Assembly: GCA_934101605.1 (NCBI GenBank)
Contig: CAKORS010000033.1
Location: 1-11,696 of the forward strand
DNA length: 11,696 bases
Direction of reading: 5' to 3'
Source: an uncultured Bacilli bacterium
Lineage (GTDB): Bacteria; Bacillota_I; Bacilli_A; RF39; UBA660
Both the position numbers and the translations under genes were made by a program. The notes beneath the pieces are model-generated. The model was not told where the DNA came from and made no database searches. It saw nothing but the letters and a program-made list of their open reading frames with translations. This document shows, piece by piece, positions 5,531 to 11,696 of the stretch. Positions within the stretch are counted from its first letter, which is position 1, and each line of letters starts with the position of its first letter.

Positions 5531-5558
5531 AACTTGTGATTAATGAATCACAAGTTTT
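5529..5558. terminator. Bidirectional terminator shared by two converging genes
   Basis: Perfect 13-bp arms (AAAACTTGTGATT at 5529-5541, AATCACAAGTTTT at 5546-5558) enclose a 4-base loop. Reading plus, it terminates the COG2426 gene, whose stop (5528-5530) touches the first arm. Reading minus, it encodes the last residues (LVIH) and the TAA (5540-5542) of the opposing gene. Confidence 0.85.
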
Positions 5559-6691
5559 CTTACTTCTCCCAATATTTGGGAGTCTTTTTTTAATGTTTCG
5601 TTTTCTTCTCTTAAAGACTCTAGTTCTTTATCTTTTAGTTCTAGTTCTTTTTTTGATTTTTCTATTGTTGCTTTTGCTTCGATTAACTGTTGTTTTATTT
5701 CTGAAAATGATTTTTCATTCTTTTTTTCTTTATCTTCATTTGTATTACTACATAATAAATCGTTACAAAGATCTATTACTTTTTTTAATTCTGGAGGCAT
5801 ATCATCTGTATCTAATTTGTCCTCTGTTATTAGTTCTCTATTCTTTAATAATTCTGCTATTTTTGCAAGAACAACAATTTTACTATTATTTAAATTATAT
5901 TGTTTATCTATCATTCTTAATATAAGAGAATAATCTTGGTTAACATCTATTATAGCATCATTTTTCATTAAATCTATGCCTGCTTTTGCTACTTGTTTTT
6001 GACTTGGAAATAAAATTCTAATAAATGTTTGTGTTCCGTATTTATCTAGAACTTGAACTCCTGTTGCTAATGTCAATACCTGTTTTGAAATTAATGGTTT
6101 AATTGCTTCTTCTGCTTCTGCTTTTGTTTCATAGTATGTGGTGCTTTTTGGTTTATATATTCCATTTTTATTCTCTACTAAATATAAAAAATTTAATCCA
6201 TCATTATCTTTGTTATATCTAGCAATAATATAGCAATCTTGATCTAAACATTTTTCTGTATTACCATATGTTCTTTCTTTTTTGTAATCACATACAAAGG
6301 CTATATCATTAACATTGATTTGAATATTATCTTTAAATAGGTCTTTCTTTGTAAAACTATATTCAGAAAATATTTTTTTCATATCTAAAGATTTACAAAT
6401 ATTGTAAAATTCATATGTTGTTTCTCTAACAAGATTTAATACACCAGAACTATTTTTTATTTGTGGACTAAGTTTTCCAGAGTTTATTAAATAAGTTGTG
6501 TCTATTCCTAATAGATGTGCTATATTTTGTCTATCTATTCTATATCTTATTCTTTCTCCATTTGCTAAGAATATATTTTGTGTTGTTCCTTCAACGCTTC
6601 TATATTCATAATAATCTATTGCATCATTCACTTCTTTTGAATATTTTTCTAAATCACTATATGTATAATTAAATTTTTCTGTTCTAACCAT
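5540..6691 (-). CDS. Unrecognised protein with an HLLGI motif and a C-terminal coiled coil
   Basis: A 383-residue soluble protein with no membrane segment or signal peptide. Residues 40-63 (a strand, then RIRYRIDRQNIAHLLGI) resemble the core seen in phage-associated PBECR-type nuclease domains; this is a resemblance only, and I cannot confirm it. Residues 84-100 (VLNLVRETTYEFYNICK) continue that region. The middle (about 130-245) is mixed alpha/beta, with a YLVENKNGIYKPKSTTYY hairpin and two cysteines (C148, C153). Residues about 327-375 are a long charged heptad-rich helix, very likely a coiled coil for dimerisation. ATG at 6691 follows AAGGGGG at 8-base spacing. It has its own promoter and shares a terminator with the converging gene. 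A toxin, abortive-infection or phage-derived role is possible, but nothing in the context proves it. Confidence 0.75.
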   Translation of the reverse strand: MVRTEKFNYTYSDLEKYSKEVNDAIDYYEYRSVEGTTQNIFLANGERIRYRIDRQNIAHLLGIDTTYLINSGKLSPQIKNSSGVLNLVRETTYEFYNICKSLDMKKIFSEYSFTKKDLFKDNIQINVNDIAFVCDYKKERTYGNTEKCLDQDCYIIARYNKDNDGLNFLYLVENKNGIYKPKSTTYYETKAEAEEAIKPLISKQVLTLATGVQVLDKYGTQTFIRILFPSQKQVAKAGIDLMKNDAIIDVNQDYSLILRMIDKQYNLNNSKIVVLAKIAELLKNRELITEDKLDTDDMPPELKKVIDLCNDLLCSNTNEDKEKKNEKSFSEIKQQLIEAKATIEKSKKELELKDKELESLREENETLKKDSQILGEVRKLVIH

Positions 6692-6717
6692 TATTATTCC
6701 CCCTTAATAGTGGCTGT

Positions 6718-6746
6718 ATTATACTACAAAATAAAGGAAAAGTCAA
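6718..6746 (-). promoter_or_regulatory. Promoter of the 5540-6691 gene, embedded in the rsmI terminator
   Basis: TTGACT (6741-6746), a 17-base spacer and TATAAT (6718-6723) on the minus strand make a near-perfect sigma-A promoter. The -35 hexamer overlaps the loop and arm of the rsmI terminator hairpin, so terminator DNA doubles as promoter. Confidence 0.8.
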
Positions 6747-6765
6747 TTATTTGAACTTTTCCTTT
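6733..6765 (-). terminator. Terminator of the mutS-rsmI operon, containing the rsmI stop codon
   Basis: Perfect 11-bp arms AAAGGAAAAGT (6733-6743) and ACTTTTCCTTT (6755-6765) enclose an 11-base loop that holds the rsmI TAA (6747-6749). On the minus strand the downstream tail is TTTATTTTG, a modest T-run, so some read-through into the next gene is possible. Confidence 0.65.
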
Positions 6766-7592
6766 AGATTTAGTGAAGCGTTATATAAATCTTTTTTTCT
6801 TATATTTTTATTGTTTTTTGTTATAGTTTCTATTGCTTCTTTTATTGTTATATTATTTTTTATCATTTCATCTATTAATAAAGCTTCATAAGAAATATTT
6901 GTTTTTTCTATCTTTTCTATTTCTTTTTCTATTATAAATGTGTATTCTCCTAAAGAATTATTTTCAAATGATTCTATTTCTTTTAGAACTTTATCTAATT
7001 TCCCAAAATAATTCTTTTCGTGTATTTTTGTTAAGTCTGATGATATGCTTATTGTAACATTACCCATTTTTTCATATATATAATTTAATGTTTTTATTAT
7101 TCTTTTTGGAGATTCATAAAATATAAATGTTTTAACATCACTTTTTCTTAAATCATTTATTAACTTTTCTTTATCTTTATTTTCTCTTGGAAAAAAGCCA
7201 TAAAATGTAAATGAGTCTGAATTTATACCACTTACTGAAAGTGCTGTTATACAAGCAGATATTCCTCCTACTCCAATTACTTCTATATTATGTTCTTTAG
7301 CGCTTTTTATTAAGATATATCCTGGATCTGAAATACATGGTGTTCCAGCATCTGTTATTATTGCAACATCTTTTTCTTTTAATATATTTAATATTTCGTT
7401 TGTTTTTTCTTTTTCATTAAATTTATGATAAGACATTAGTTTATTTTTTATATTGTAGTAATTAAGCAGTTTAAGACTATGTCTTGTATCTTCACAAAGA
7501 ATTAAATCTACTTCTTTTAAAGTATCTAATGCTCTTTGTGATATATCTTGTAAATTACCTATTGGTGTTGCCACTACATATAGTTTGTTCAT
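6747..7592 (-). CDS. rsmI: 16S rRNA (cytidine-1402-2'-O)-methyltransferase RsmI
   Basis: A 281-residue SAM-dependent methyltransferase of the tetrapyrrole-methylase fold that modifies the ribose of C1402 in the 16S decoding centre. Family motifs in order: VATPIGNLQDISQRA (7-21), ILCEDTRHSLKLL (31-43), ITDAGTPCISDPG (79-91) and FYESPKR (158-164). LTKIHE (187-192) and GEY (215-217) follow. The C-terminal helical tail (KEAIETITKNNKNIRKKDLY) matches the usual end. Two positions are unusual: the normally P-G-P-S-A-like SAM loop reads GVGGISA (107-113), and RELTK reads SDLTK. Neither is clearly inactivating. The start follows AAGGAGG, which overlaps the mutS stop codon, so the two genes are a translationally coupled operon with an 11-base gap. 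Confidence 0.93.
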   Translation of the reverse strand: MNKLYVVATPIGNLQDISQRALDTLKEVDLILCEDTRHSLKLLNYYNIKNKLMSYHKFNEKEKTNEILNILKEKDVAIITDAGTPCISDPGYILIKSAKEHNIEVIGVGGISACITALSVSGINSDSFTFYGFFPRENKDKEKLINDLRKSDVKTFIFYESPKRIIKTLNYIYEKMGNVTISISSDLTKIHEKNYFGKLDKVLKEIESFENNSLGEYTFIIEKEIEKIEKTNISYEALLIDEMIKNNITIKEAIETITKNNKNIRKKDLYNASLNLKEKFK

Positions 7593-7603
7593 AATTTACC
7601 TCC

Positions 7604-10138
7604 TTATTTATCTACTTCTTTTTTTAAATCATATAAAATGTTTAAAGCTTCAAGTGGTGTTATTTGAAGTGGATCCACTTCTTTTATTTTCTTTTCTATT
7701 TCACTTTCTTTTTTCTCTTCTTCAAAATTTAATGTTGTTTGTTCAAATATTTGTTTATTATTATTTTTATTTTCATAATAACTCAATATTTCTTCAGCTC
7801 TTTTTATTATATCTTTTGGTAGATTTACTAAGCTTGCTACGTGTATTCCATAACTTTTATCTACTGGACCATTTATTACTTTATGTAAGAATGTTACTTT
7901 TCCATTTTCCTCTTTTGCTGATACATGAACATTTTTTAGGTTTCTTAGATTTTTATCAAGAGTTGTTAATTCATGATAGTGAGTTGAGAAAAGTGTTTTT
8001 GCTTTTACTTTATCATGAATGTACTCTAGAATACTTTGTGCTAGAGCTATTCCATCATATGTTGCTGTTCCTCTTCCTAATTCATCAAATAGTATTAAAC
8101 TATTTTCTGTAGCATTTGATACAGCATTATTTGCTTCTTTCATCTCTACCATGAAAGTTGATTCTCCACTTACTAAATCATCACTTGCTCCAATTCTTGT
8201 AAATATTTTATCTATTATTGGTAATGTTGCTTCTTTACAAGGAACAAATGATCCCATTTGAGCCATTATTACAATAATGCCTATCATTCTCATAAAAGTT
8301 GATTTACCACTCATATTAGGCCCTGTTATAAGTAAAATATTTGTTTTTTCATCCATTATACAATTATTAGTAACATATTCTTTATCTAATACTTTTTCTA
8401 CTACTGGATGTCTTGCTTCTTTAATTATTAATTTTTTATCATTAGTAATAGTAGGTCTTACATAATTATTTTCTTCCGCTACTACTGCTAATGAACATAG
8501 ACAATCTATTTCACTTATTATGTTGGCACATTTTTGTATTTTAGGTATATACTTTCTTACTTCATCTCTTATTTTTATAAACAATTCATATTCTAATGAT
8601 ATACTTTTTTCTTCTGCATTTAAGATTAAATCTTCTTGTTCTTTTAGCTCTTGTGTTATAAATCTTTCTGCATTAGCTAATGTTTGTTTTCTTGTATATC
8701 CGAATTCTTCGATTACTTTAGATGCGCTTCCTTTAGATATTTCTATATAGTAACCAAAGACTTTGTTGTATCCTACTTTTAGGTTTTTAATACCTGTTCT
8801 TTCTTTTTCTTTTTGTTCTAATTCTAATATAAAATCTTTACCACCATTAGACATTTTTCTTAAGTTATCTAATTCTTCATTAAATCCTTGTTTTATTATA
8901 TTGCCTTCTCTTATTTGAAGTGGTGCATCATCATTTATTGATTTTTCTAATAACTGGTATAAATCTTGTAAATCATCTAATGTTTTATCGTATTTTAACT
9001 CTTCTAATATTCTTTTTATATTAGGTAGTTCTTTAATACTATTTTTAAGTTGAATTAAATCTCTTGCATTTAGATTACCATAACTTATTCTTCCAGATAA
9101 TCTTTCTAAATCATATACATTATTCAGTGACTCTCTTAATTCTTCTTTTAGAATAAATTCTATTAATAGCTTTGATATCATATTATATCTATATTCTATT
9201 TTATCTTTTTCTACTAAAGGGTTTTCTATATAATGTTTTAACAATCTTGAACCCATAGCTGTTTTTGTTTTATCAAGCAACCATAATAGTGAATAAGTTC
9301 TTTCTTTTTGTCTTAATGTTTCTACAAGTTCTAAGTTTCTTTTAGAATATATATCTATTTCTAGTATCTTTCTTTTATCTACTATTTCTACTTCTTTAAG
9401 ATGAGATAAATTTCCTTTTTTTGTTTCTTTTATGTAGAAAAGTAAATGTTTTATTCCTGTTACTATTCTTATATCATTTGTATTTTTATAAATATAATTA
9501 AATTCATTTGTTTCATCTAAATTATTATTTATTGAAACTAAAATATTATAGTTTTGTCTTAATGTATTAATAATGCTTCGATCAATTATATTATTTACTA
9601 TTACTTCTTTTATATTTAGTCTTATTATTTCATTAACTAAATTTGTTTCATTTTTATCTATAAATTCTGAATAAATATCTCCGGTTGTAATATCAGCATA
9701 ACTTATAAGATAACAATGATTAAAGTCATATATACTACCTATATAATTGTTATCTTTTTCATCAAGAGATGATGAACTCATCTTAGTTCCTTTTGTTACT
9801 ATTTGAGTTACTCCACGTTCTACTACTCCTTTTTTATTTGGAGGTGTTAGTTGCTCTACTATGGCTACTTTATAACCTTTATCGACTAATTTTTCTAGAT
9901 ATGGTTCGTATGCATGATGTGGTATTCCACACATTGGAACACGACTATCTAAACCACAACTTTTTCCTGTTAAAACTAACTCCAATTCACGAGATGCTAT
10001 ATTAGCATCTTCAAAGAACATTTCGTAAAAATCTCCAATTCTATAAAAAACAATAGTATCCTCCAATTTATCTTTCATGTTCATATATTGTAACATCATT
10101 GGGGATAATTTTGTTCTATCTACTTCGCTTCTTAGCAT
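7604..10138 (-). CDS. mutS: DNA mismatch repair protein MutS
   Basis: An 844-residue homodimeric ATPase that detects base mismatches and small loops and recruits MutL. The N-terminal mismatch-binding domain has GDFYEMF, with the F37-x-E39 wedge. Connector, lever and clamp regions follow (for example GYYIEISKG and NAERFITQELKEQE). The ATPase domain has Walker A GPNMSGKST (606-614), Walker B LILFDELGRGTATYDG (D685-E686) and STHYHEL near 718. The tail ITPLEALNILYDLKK is the usual MutS end, and length is standard. I place the start at 10138, because AGGTGA lies 4-5 bases upstream. The ATG at 10153 would coincide with the predicted transcription start and has no ribosome site. mutL is not adjacent; rsmI follows instead. 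Confidence 0.96.
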   Translation of the reverse strand: MLRSEVDRTKLSPMMLQYMNMKDKLEDTIVFYRIGDFYEMFFEDANIASRELELVLTGKSCGLDSRVPMCGIPHHAYEPYLEKLVDKGYKVAIVEQLTPPNKKGVVERGVTQIVTKGTKMSSSSLDEKDNNYIGSIYDFNHCYLISYADITTGDIYSEFIDKNETNLVNEIIRLNIKEVIVNNIIDRSIINTLRQNYNILVSINNNLDETNEFNYIYKNTNDIRIVTGIKHLLFYIKETKKGNLSHLKEVEIVDKRKILEIDIYSKRNLELVETLRQKERTYSLLWLLDKTKTAMGSRLLKHYIENPLVEKDKIEYRYNMISKLLIEFILKEELRESLNNVYDLERLSGRISYGNLNARDLIQLKNSIKELPNIKRILEELKYDKTLDDLQDLYQLLEKSINDDAPLQIREGNIIKQGFNEELDNLRKMSNGGKDFILELEQKEKERTGIKNLKVGYNKVFGYYIEISKGSASKVIEEFGYTRKQTLANAERFITQELKEQEDLILNAEEKSISLEYELFIKIRDEVRKYIPKIQKCANIISEIDCLCSLAVVAEENNYVRPTITNDKKLIIKEARHPVVEKVLDKEYVTNNCIMDEKTNILLITGPNMSGKSTFMRMIGIIVIMAQMGSFVPCKEATLPIIDKIFTRIGASDDLVSGESTFMVEMKEANNAVSNATENSLILFDELGRGTATYDGIALAQSILEYIHDKVKAKTLFSTHYHELTTLDKNLRNLKNVHVSAKEENGKVTFLHKVINGPVDKSYGIHVASLVNLPKDIIKRAEEILSYYENKNNNKQIFEQTTLNFEEEKKESEIEKKIKEVDPLQITPLEALNILYDLKKEVDK

Positions 10139-10157
10139 ACTTCTCACCTGCATAGAT

Positions 10158-10166
10158 ATTATACCA
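10158..10166 (-). promoter_or_regulatory. Extended -10 promoter of mutS-rsmI
   Basis: TGGTATAAT on the minus strand is an extended -10. There is no good -35, because that position is occupied by the terminator of the upstream gene. Transcription should begin about 7 bases downstream, near 10151, giving a leader of only a dozen bases. Confidence 0.65.
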
Positions 10167-10198
10167 AAAAAATAAAGAGAAAACTATATTCTCTTTAT
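10167..10198 (-). terminator. Terminator of the 10218-10898 gene
   Basis: Perfect 10-bp arms ATAAAGAGAA (10172-10181) and TTCTCTTTAT (10189-10198) enclose a 7-base loop. They are followed on the minus strand by a T-rich tract that runs straight into the mutS -10 box. Terminator and promoter are fused, as at 6718-6765. Confidence 0.8.
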
Positions 10199-10217
10199 CT
10201 AAATTATATATTAATTT

Positions 10218-10898
10218 CTATTTTGGCATGCATGAGCTATACTCTGTTGCAGTTGTATTAAGTGAGAAATTTTCTATAAGTGCTCCGTTGTTACTACAAC
10301 TTCCTTGGCCATAATAATTTGTATTATCTTGACTTGTAAACTTAATGTAATTACTTGAACAAGAAACAGAATTTCCATTTTCAGAAGTTAATCCTGTTAT
10401 TAAACTTTTTGATTCTACTTTCATAAATTTTGCTTTTACACTTGAATTATTACTAATAGAGTTTGAATTTCCTACATAAAGATTTCCTTTTTCATCAAGA
10501 GCAAATACTCTTCTATCTCCTGCACAACTATATTCATAGTTTATTTGATTTACTTTTTCTTCTATATTTACTTTTGTAAATTCATACGCACTTGAGTTTT
10601 CTTTTTTTACTCCATATAATAATGCTCCATCTTTATTAATATAATAAATTTCATTATCATTGTATCCTATGAAATCTAGTTTATCACCTGTAAATGATAT
10701 TTCTTTATTTTGCTCTGTTTTATTCTTTTCTTCTATTTCTTTTATATTTTCTTTTTTCTTATCAACTTCTTCTTGTTTTACTTCTTCCCTTTTAAGTAAC
10801 TTATCATATACTATGTATCCTGCACTTCCTAAAAATCCTATTAATAGTAGTATTACAAGTATTATTTTTACTGTTCTTCCTTTCTCATATGTTTTCAT
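10218..10898 (-). CDS. Membrane-anchored extracellular protein with four cysteines
   Basis: A 226-residue protein of no family I recognise. Residues 10-31 form one transmembrane anchor (VKIILVILLLIGFLGSAGYI) preceded by basic residues, so the rest should lie outside the cell. A Lys/Glu-rich linker follows (about 36-68). The extracellular domain (70-226) looks beta-rich, with two similar strand pairs, YYINKDGALLYG and FALDEKGNLYVG, which recall RCC1- or propeller-like repeats. It has four cysteines (C125, C180, C201, C223), enough for two disulfides. No lipobox or sortase signal is seen. ATG at 10898 follows AAGGAGG. The next gene to the right encodes a similarly built protein with a near-identical juxtamembrane segment, suggesting tandem duplication. 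It has its own terminator. Confidence 0.75.
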   Translation of the reverse strand: MKTYEKGRTVKIILVILLLIGFLGSAGYIVYDKLLKREEVKQEEVDKKKENIKEIEEKNKTEQNKEISFTGDKLDFIGYNDNEIYYINKDGALLYGVKKENSSAYEFTKVNIEEKVNQINYEYSCAGDRRVFALDEKGNLYVGNSNSISNNSSVKAKFMKVESKSLITGLTSENGNSVSCSSNYIKFTSQDNTNYYGQGSCSNNGALIENFSLNTTATEYSSCMPK

Positions 10899-10924
10899 AA
10901 ATAATCCTCCTTCTTTTATTCTAT

Positions 10925-10953
10925 ATCTTAATTATATATATATATATTATCAA
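10925..10953 (-). promoter_or_regulatory. Probable promoter of the 10218-10898 gene
   Basis: TTGATA (10948-10953), a 17-base spacer and TAAGAT (10925-10930) on the minus strand. The spacer is an almost pure AT dinucleotide run. A second possible pair, TTGAAT with TAATAT at 17 bases, lies just upstream, so the exact promoter is uncertain. Confidence 0.4.
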
Positions 10954-10987
10954 GTATTTTTTATTAATTCAACTTGTAAATTTACAT

Positions 10988-11012
10988 AAAAAAGAAAGCC
11001 TTTGCTTTCTTT
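10988..11012 (-). terminator. Terminator of the right-edge gene
   Basis: AAAGAAAGC (10991-10999) and GCTTTCTTT (11004-11012) form a perfect 9-bp stem with a 4-base loop. Six Ts follow on the minus strand (10993-10988). It lies 8 bases after the stop codon at 11021-11023. Confidence 0.8.
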
Positions 11013-11020
11013 AATCTTAA

Positions 11021-11696
11021 TTAACAAGATGCTCCTACTGCCACTAAATCTTCTCTATTTTTTATCATTTCTTCATTTAAAGATTGTCCATCAAATTTTA
11101 ATTTACTTTCATTTATGATTCCTTTATTACATCCATAATATGTAAAGTTTGAACCATCAAATGGAATATCATCTAATTCTAAAATTATAGCTTTGTCTTC
11201 TCCATCTTTATAGAATCCTTGACTTCCTATTTTTATTTGTTTATTAGTTACATACTTATTGTCATTATAGAATGCTAAATATAAATTACTTTTAACTTCT
11301 GTCATATGTTCTTCATATCCTATAGCTAAATATTTATTATCTACAGAATAAATAGTGAAGTTATATTGTATCTTACTTGTATCATCTTTATATACATTTC
11401 CTCCATCGATAGAATTTACTAATGTTCCATCAATGCTAATATTGTAAGTTATTTTAGCAATATTTGTGGTATCAGTTGTAACTACTTGTTCTATTTTTAC
11501 TTTATGATTTTTATTATTATACGCGATAGTTTCTTCTTTCGAACAAGTTTCAGCATTACAATCTGTTTTCATTGATATTTTGTTTTCTGTTACTAATTCT
11601 TCTTTTACTTCAGTTTTATTTTCTTTTTCTTCCTCTTTTGGTTCCTCTGTTTTTATTAGTTTATCATATCCTATATACCCTAGGGCTCCTACTAAT
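11021..11696 (-). CDS. Membrane-anchored extracellular protein, paralogue-like, N-terminus outside window
   Basis: About 224 codons are visible and the frame runs open through the right edge at 11696, so the start lies outside. It should not be started at the internal ATG near 11572, because the open frame upstream reads as protein: the end of a transmembrane helix (LVGALGYIGYDKLIK) and a Glu/Lys linker (TEEPKEEEKENKTEVKEE). The juxtamembrane segment matches GYIVYDKLLKREEVKQEE in the neighbour. The extracellular part is unrecognised and beta-rich, with four cysteines (in TDCNAETC, YYGCNKG and the terminal GASC). It ends in its own terminator. The anchor and linker are shared with the neighbour but the outer domains differ, so this is either old duplication or a common surface-display module. 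Confidence 0.75.
   Translation of the reverse strand, partial: LVGALGYIGYDKLIKTEEPKEEEKENKTEVKEELVTENKISMKTDCNAETCSKEETIAYNNKNHKVKIEQVVTTDTTNIAKITYNISIDGTLVNSIDGGNVYKDDTSKIQYNFTIYSVDNKYLAIGYEEHMTEVKSNLYLAFYNDNKYVTNKQIKIGSQGFYKDGEDKAIILELDDIPFDGSNFTYYGCNKGIINESKLKFDGQSLNEEMIKNREDLVAVGASC

Noticed and set aside
7585..10005. Several plus-strand frames opposite mutS
   Set aside because: They are leucine- and phenylalanine-rich antisense shadows of a conserved gene, without ribosome sites.
10139..10153. mutS start at the upstream ATG (10153)
   Set aside because: It would coincide with the predicted transcription start just after the -10 box. The next ATG has a proper ribosome site.
10931..10949. 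AT dinucleotide run before the 10218-10898 gene as a phase-variable repeat
   Set aside because: The run is short and imperfect, and sits in a promoter spacer of a very AT-rich genome. Length variation is conceivable but nothing here demonstrates it.

Overview
The window is very AT-rich bacterial DNA. Strong AAGGAGG-type ribosome binding sites, sigma-A promoters (three with an extended TGnTATAAT -10), short hairpin-plus-T-run terminators and a CIRCE heat-shock operator all point to a low-GC Gram-positive. All genes read through with UGA as a stop, and a full mutS is present. That argues against classical mycoplasmas and fits an uncultured gut Bacilli or Erysipelotrichales/RF39-like lineage; the placement is inference. 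All genes but one lie on the minus strand.

Layout, left to right. Bases 1-35 hold the start of a minus-strand gene cut by the window edge, with its ribosome site and promoter. Bases about 265-1581 are a decayed IS3-family insertion sequence, with orfA and orfB carrying several independent disabling changes. Next come an orphan JAMM/MPN metalloprotease-like protein (1613-2296) with an operator-like promoter, and a membrane-bound XRE-type regulator (2412-3779) with a structured leader. A heat-shock unit follows: hsp20 (3916-4329) under a textbook sigma-A promoter overlapped by a CIRCE operator, with a hairpin in its leader that could also pair next to the ribosome site. Then come mscL (4525-4902) and, divergently, a COG2426 small multidrug-export-like membrane protein (5018-5530), the only plus-strand gene.

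The right half holds an unrecognised coiled-coil protein (5540-6691), a mutS-rsmI operon (10138 down to 6747), and two tandem genes (10218-10898 and 11021 to beyond the window) for related membrane-anchored extracellular proteins with four cysteines each.

Most genes look singly transcribed, with a promoter and terminator each; mutS-rsmI is the clear operon. Packing is extreme: several terminators contain the stop codon of their own gene, and one promoter has its -35 box inside the preceding terminator. No CRISPR array, tRNA, rRNA or complete multi-gene defence system is visible. The least explained items are the JAMM protein, the coiled-coil protein, the membrane-tethered regulator, the hsp20 leader and the paired Cys-containing surface proteins.
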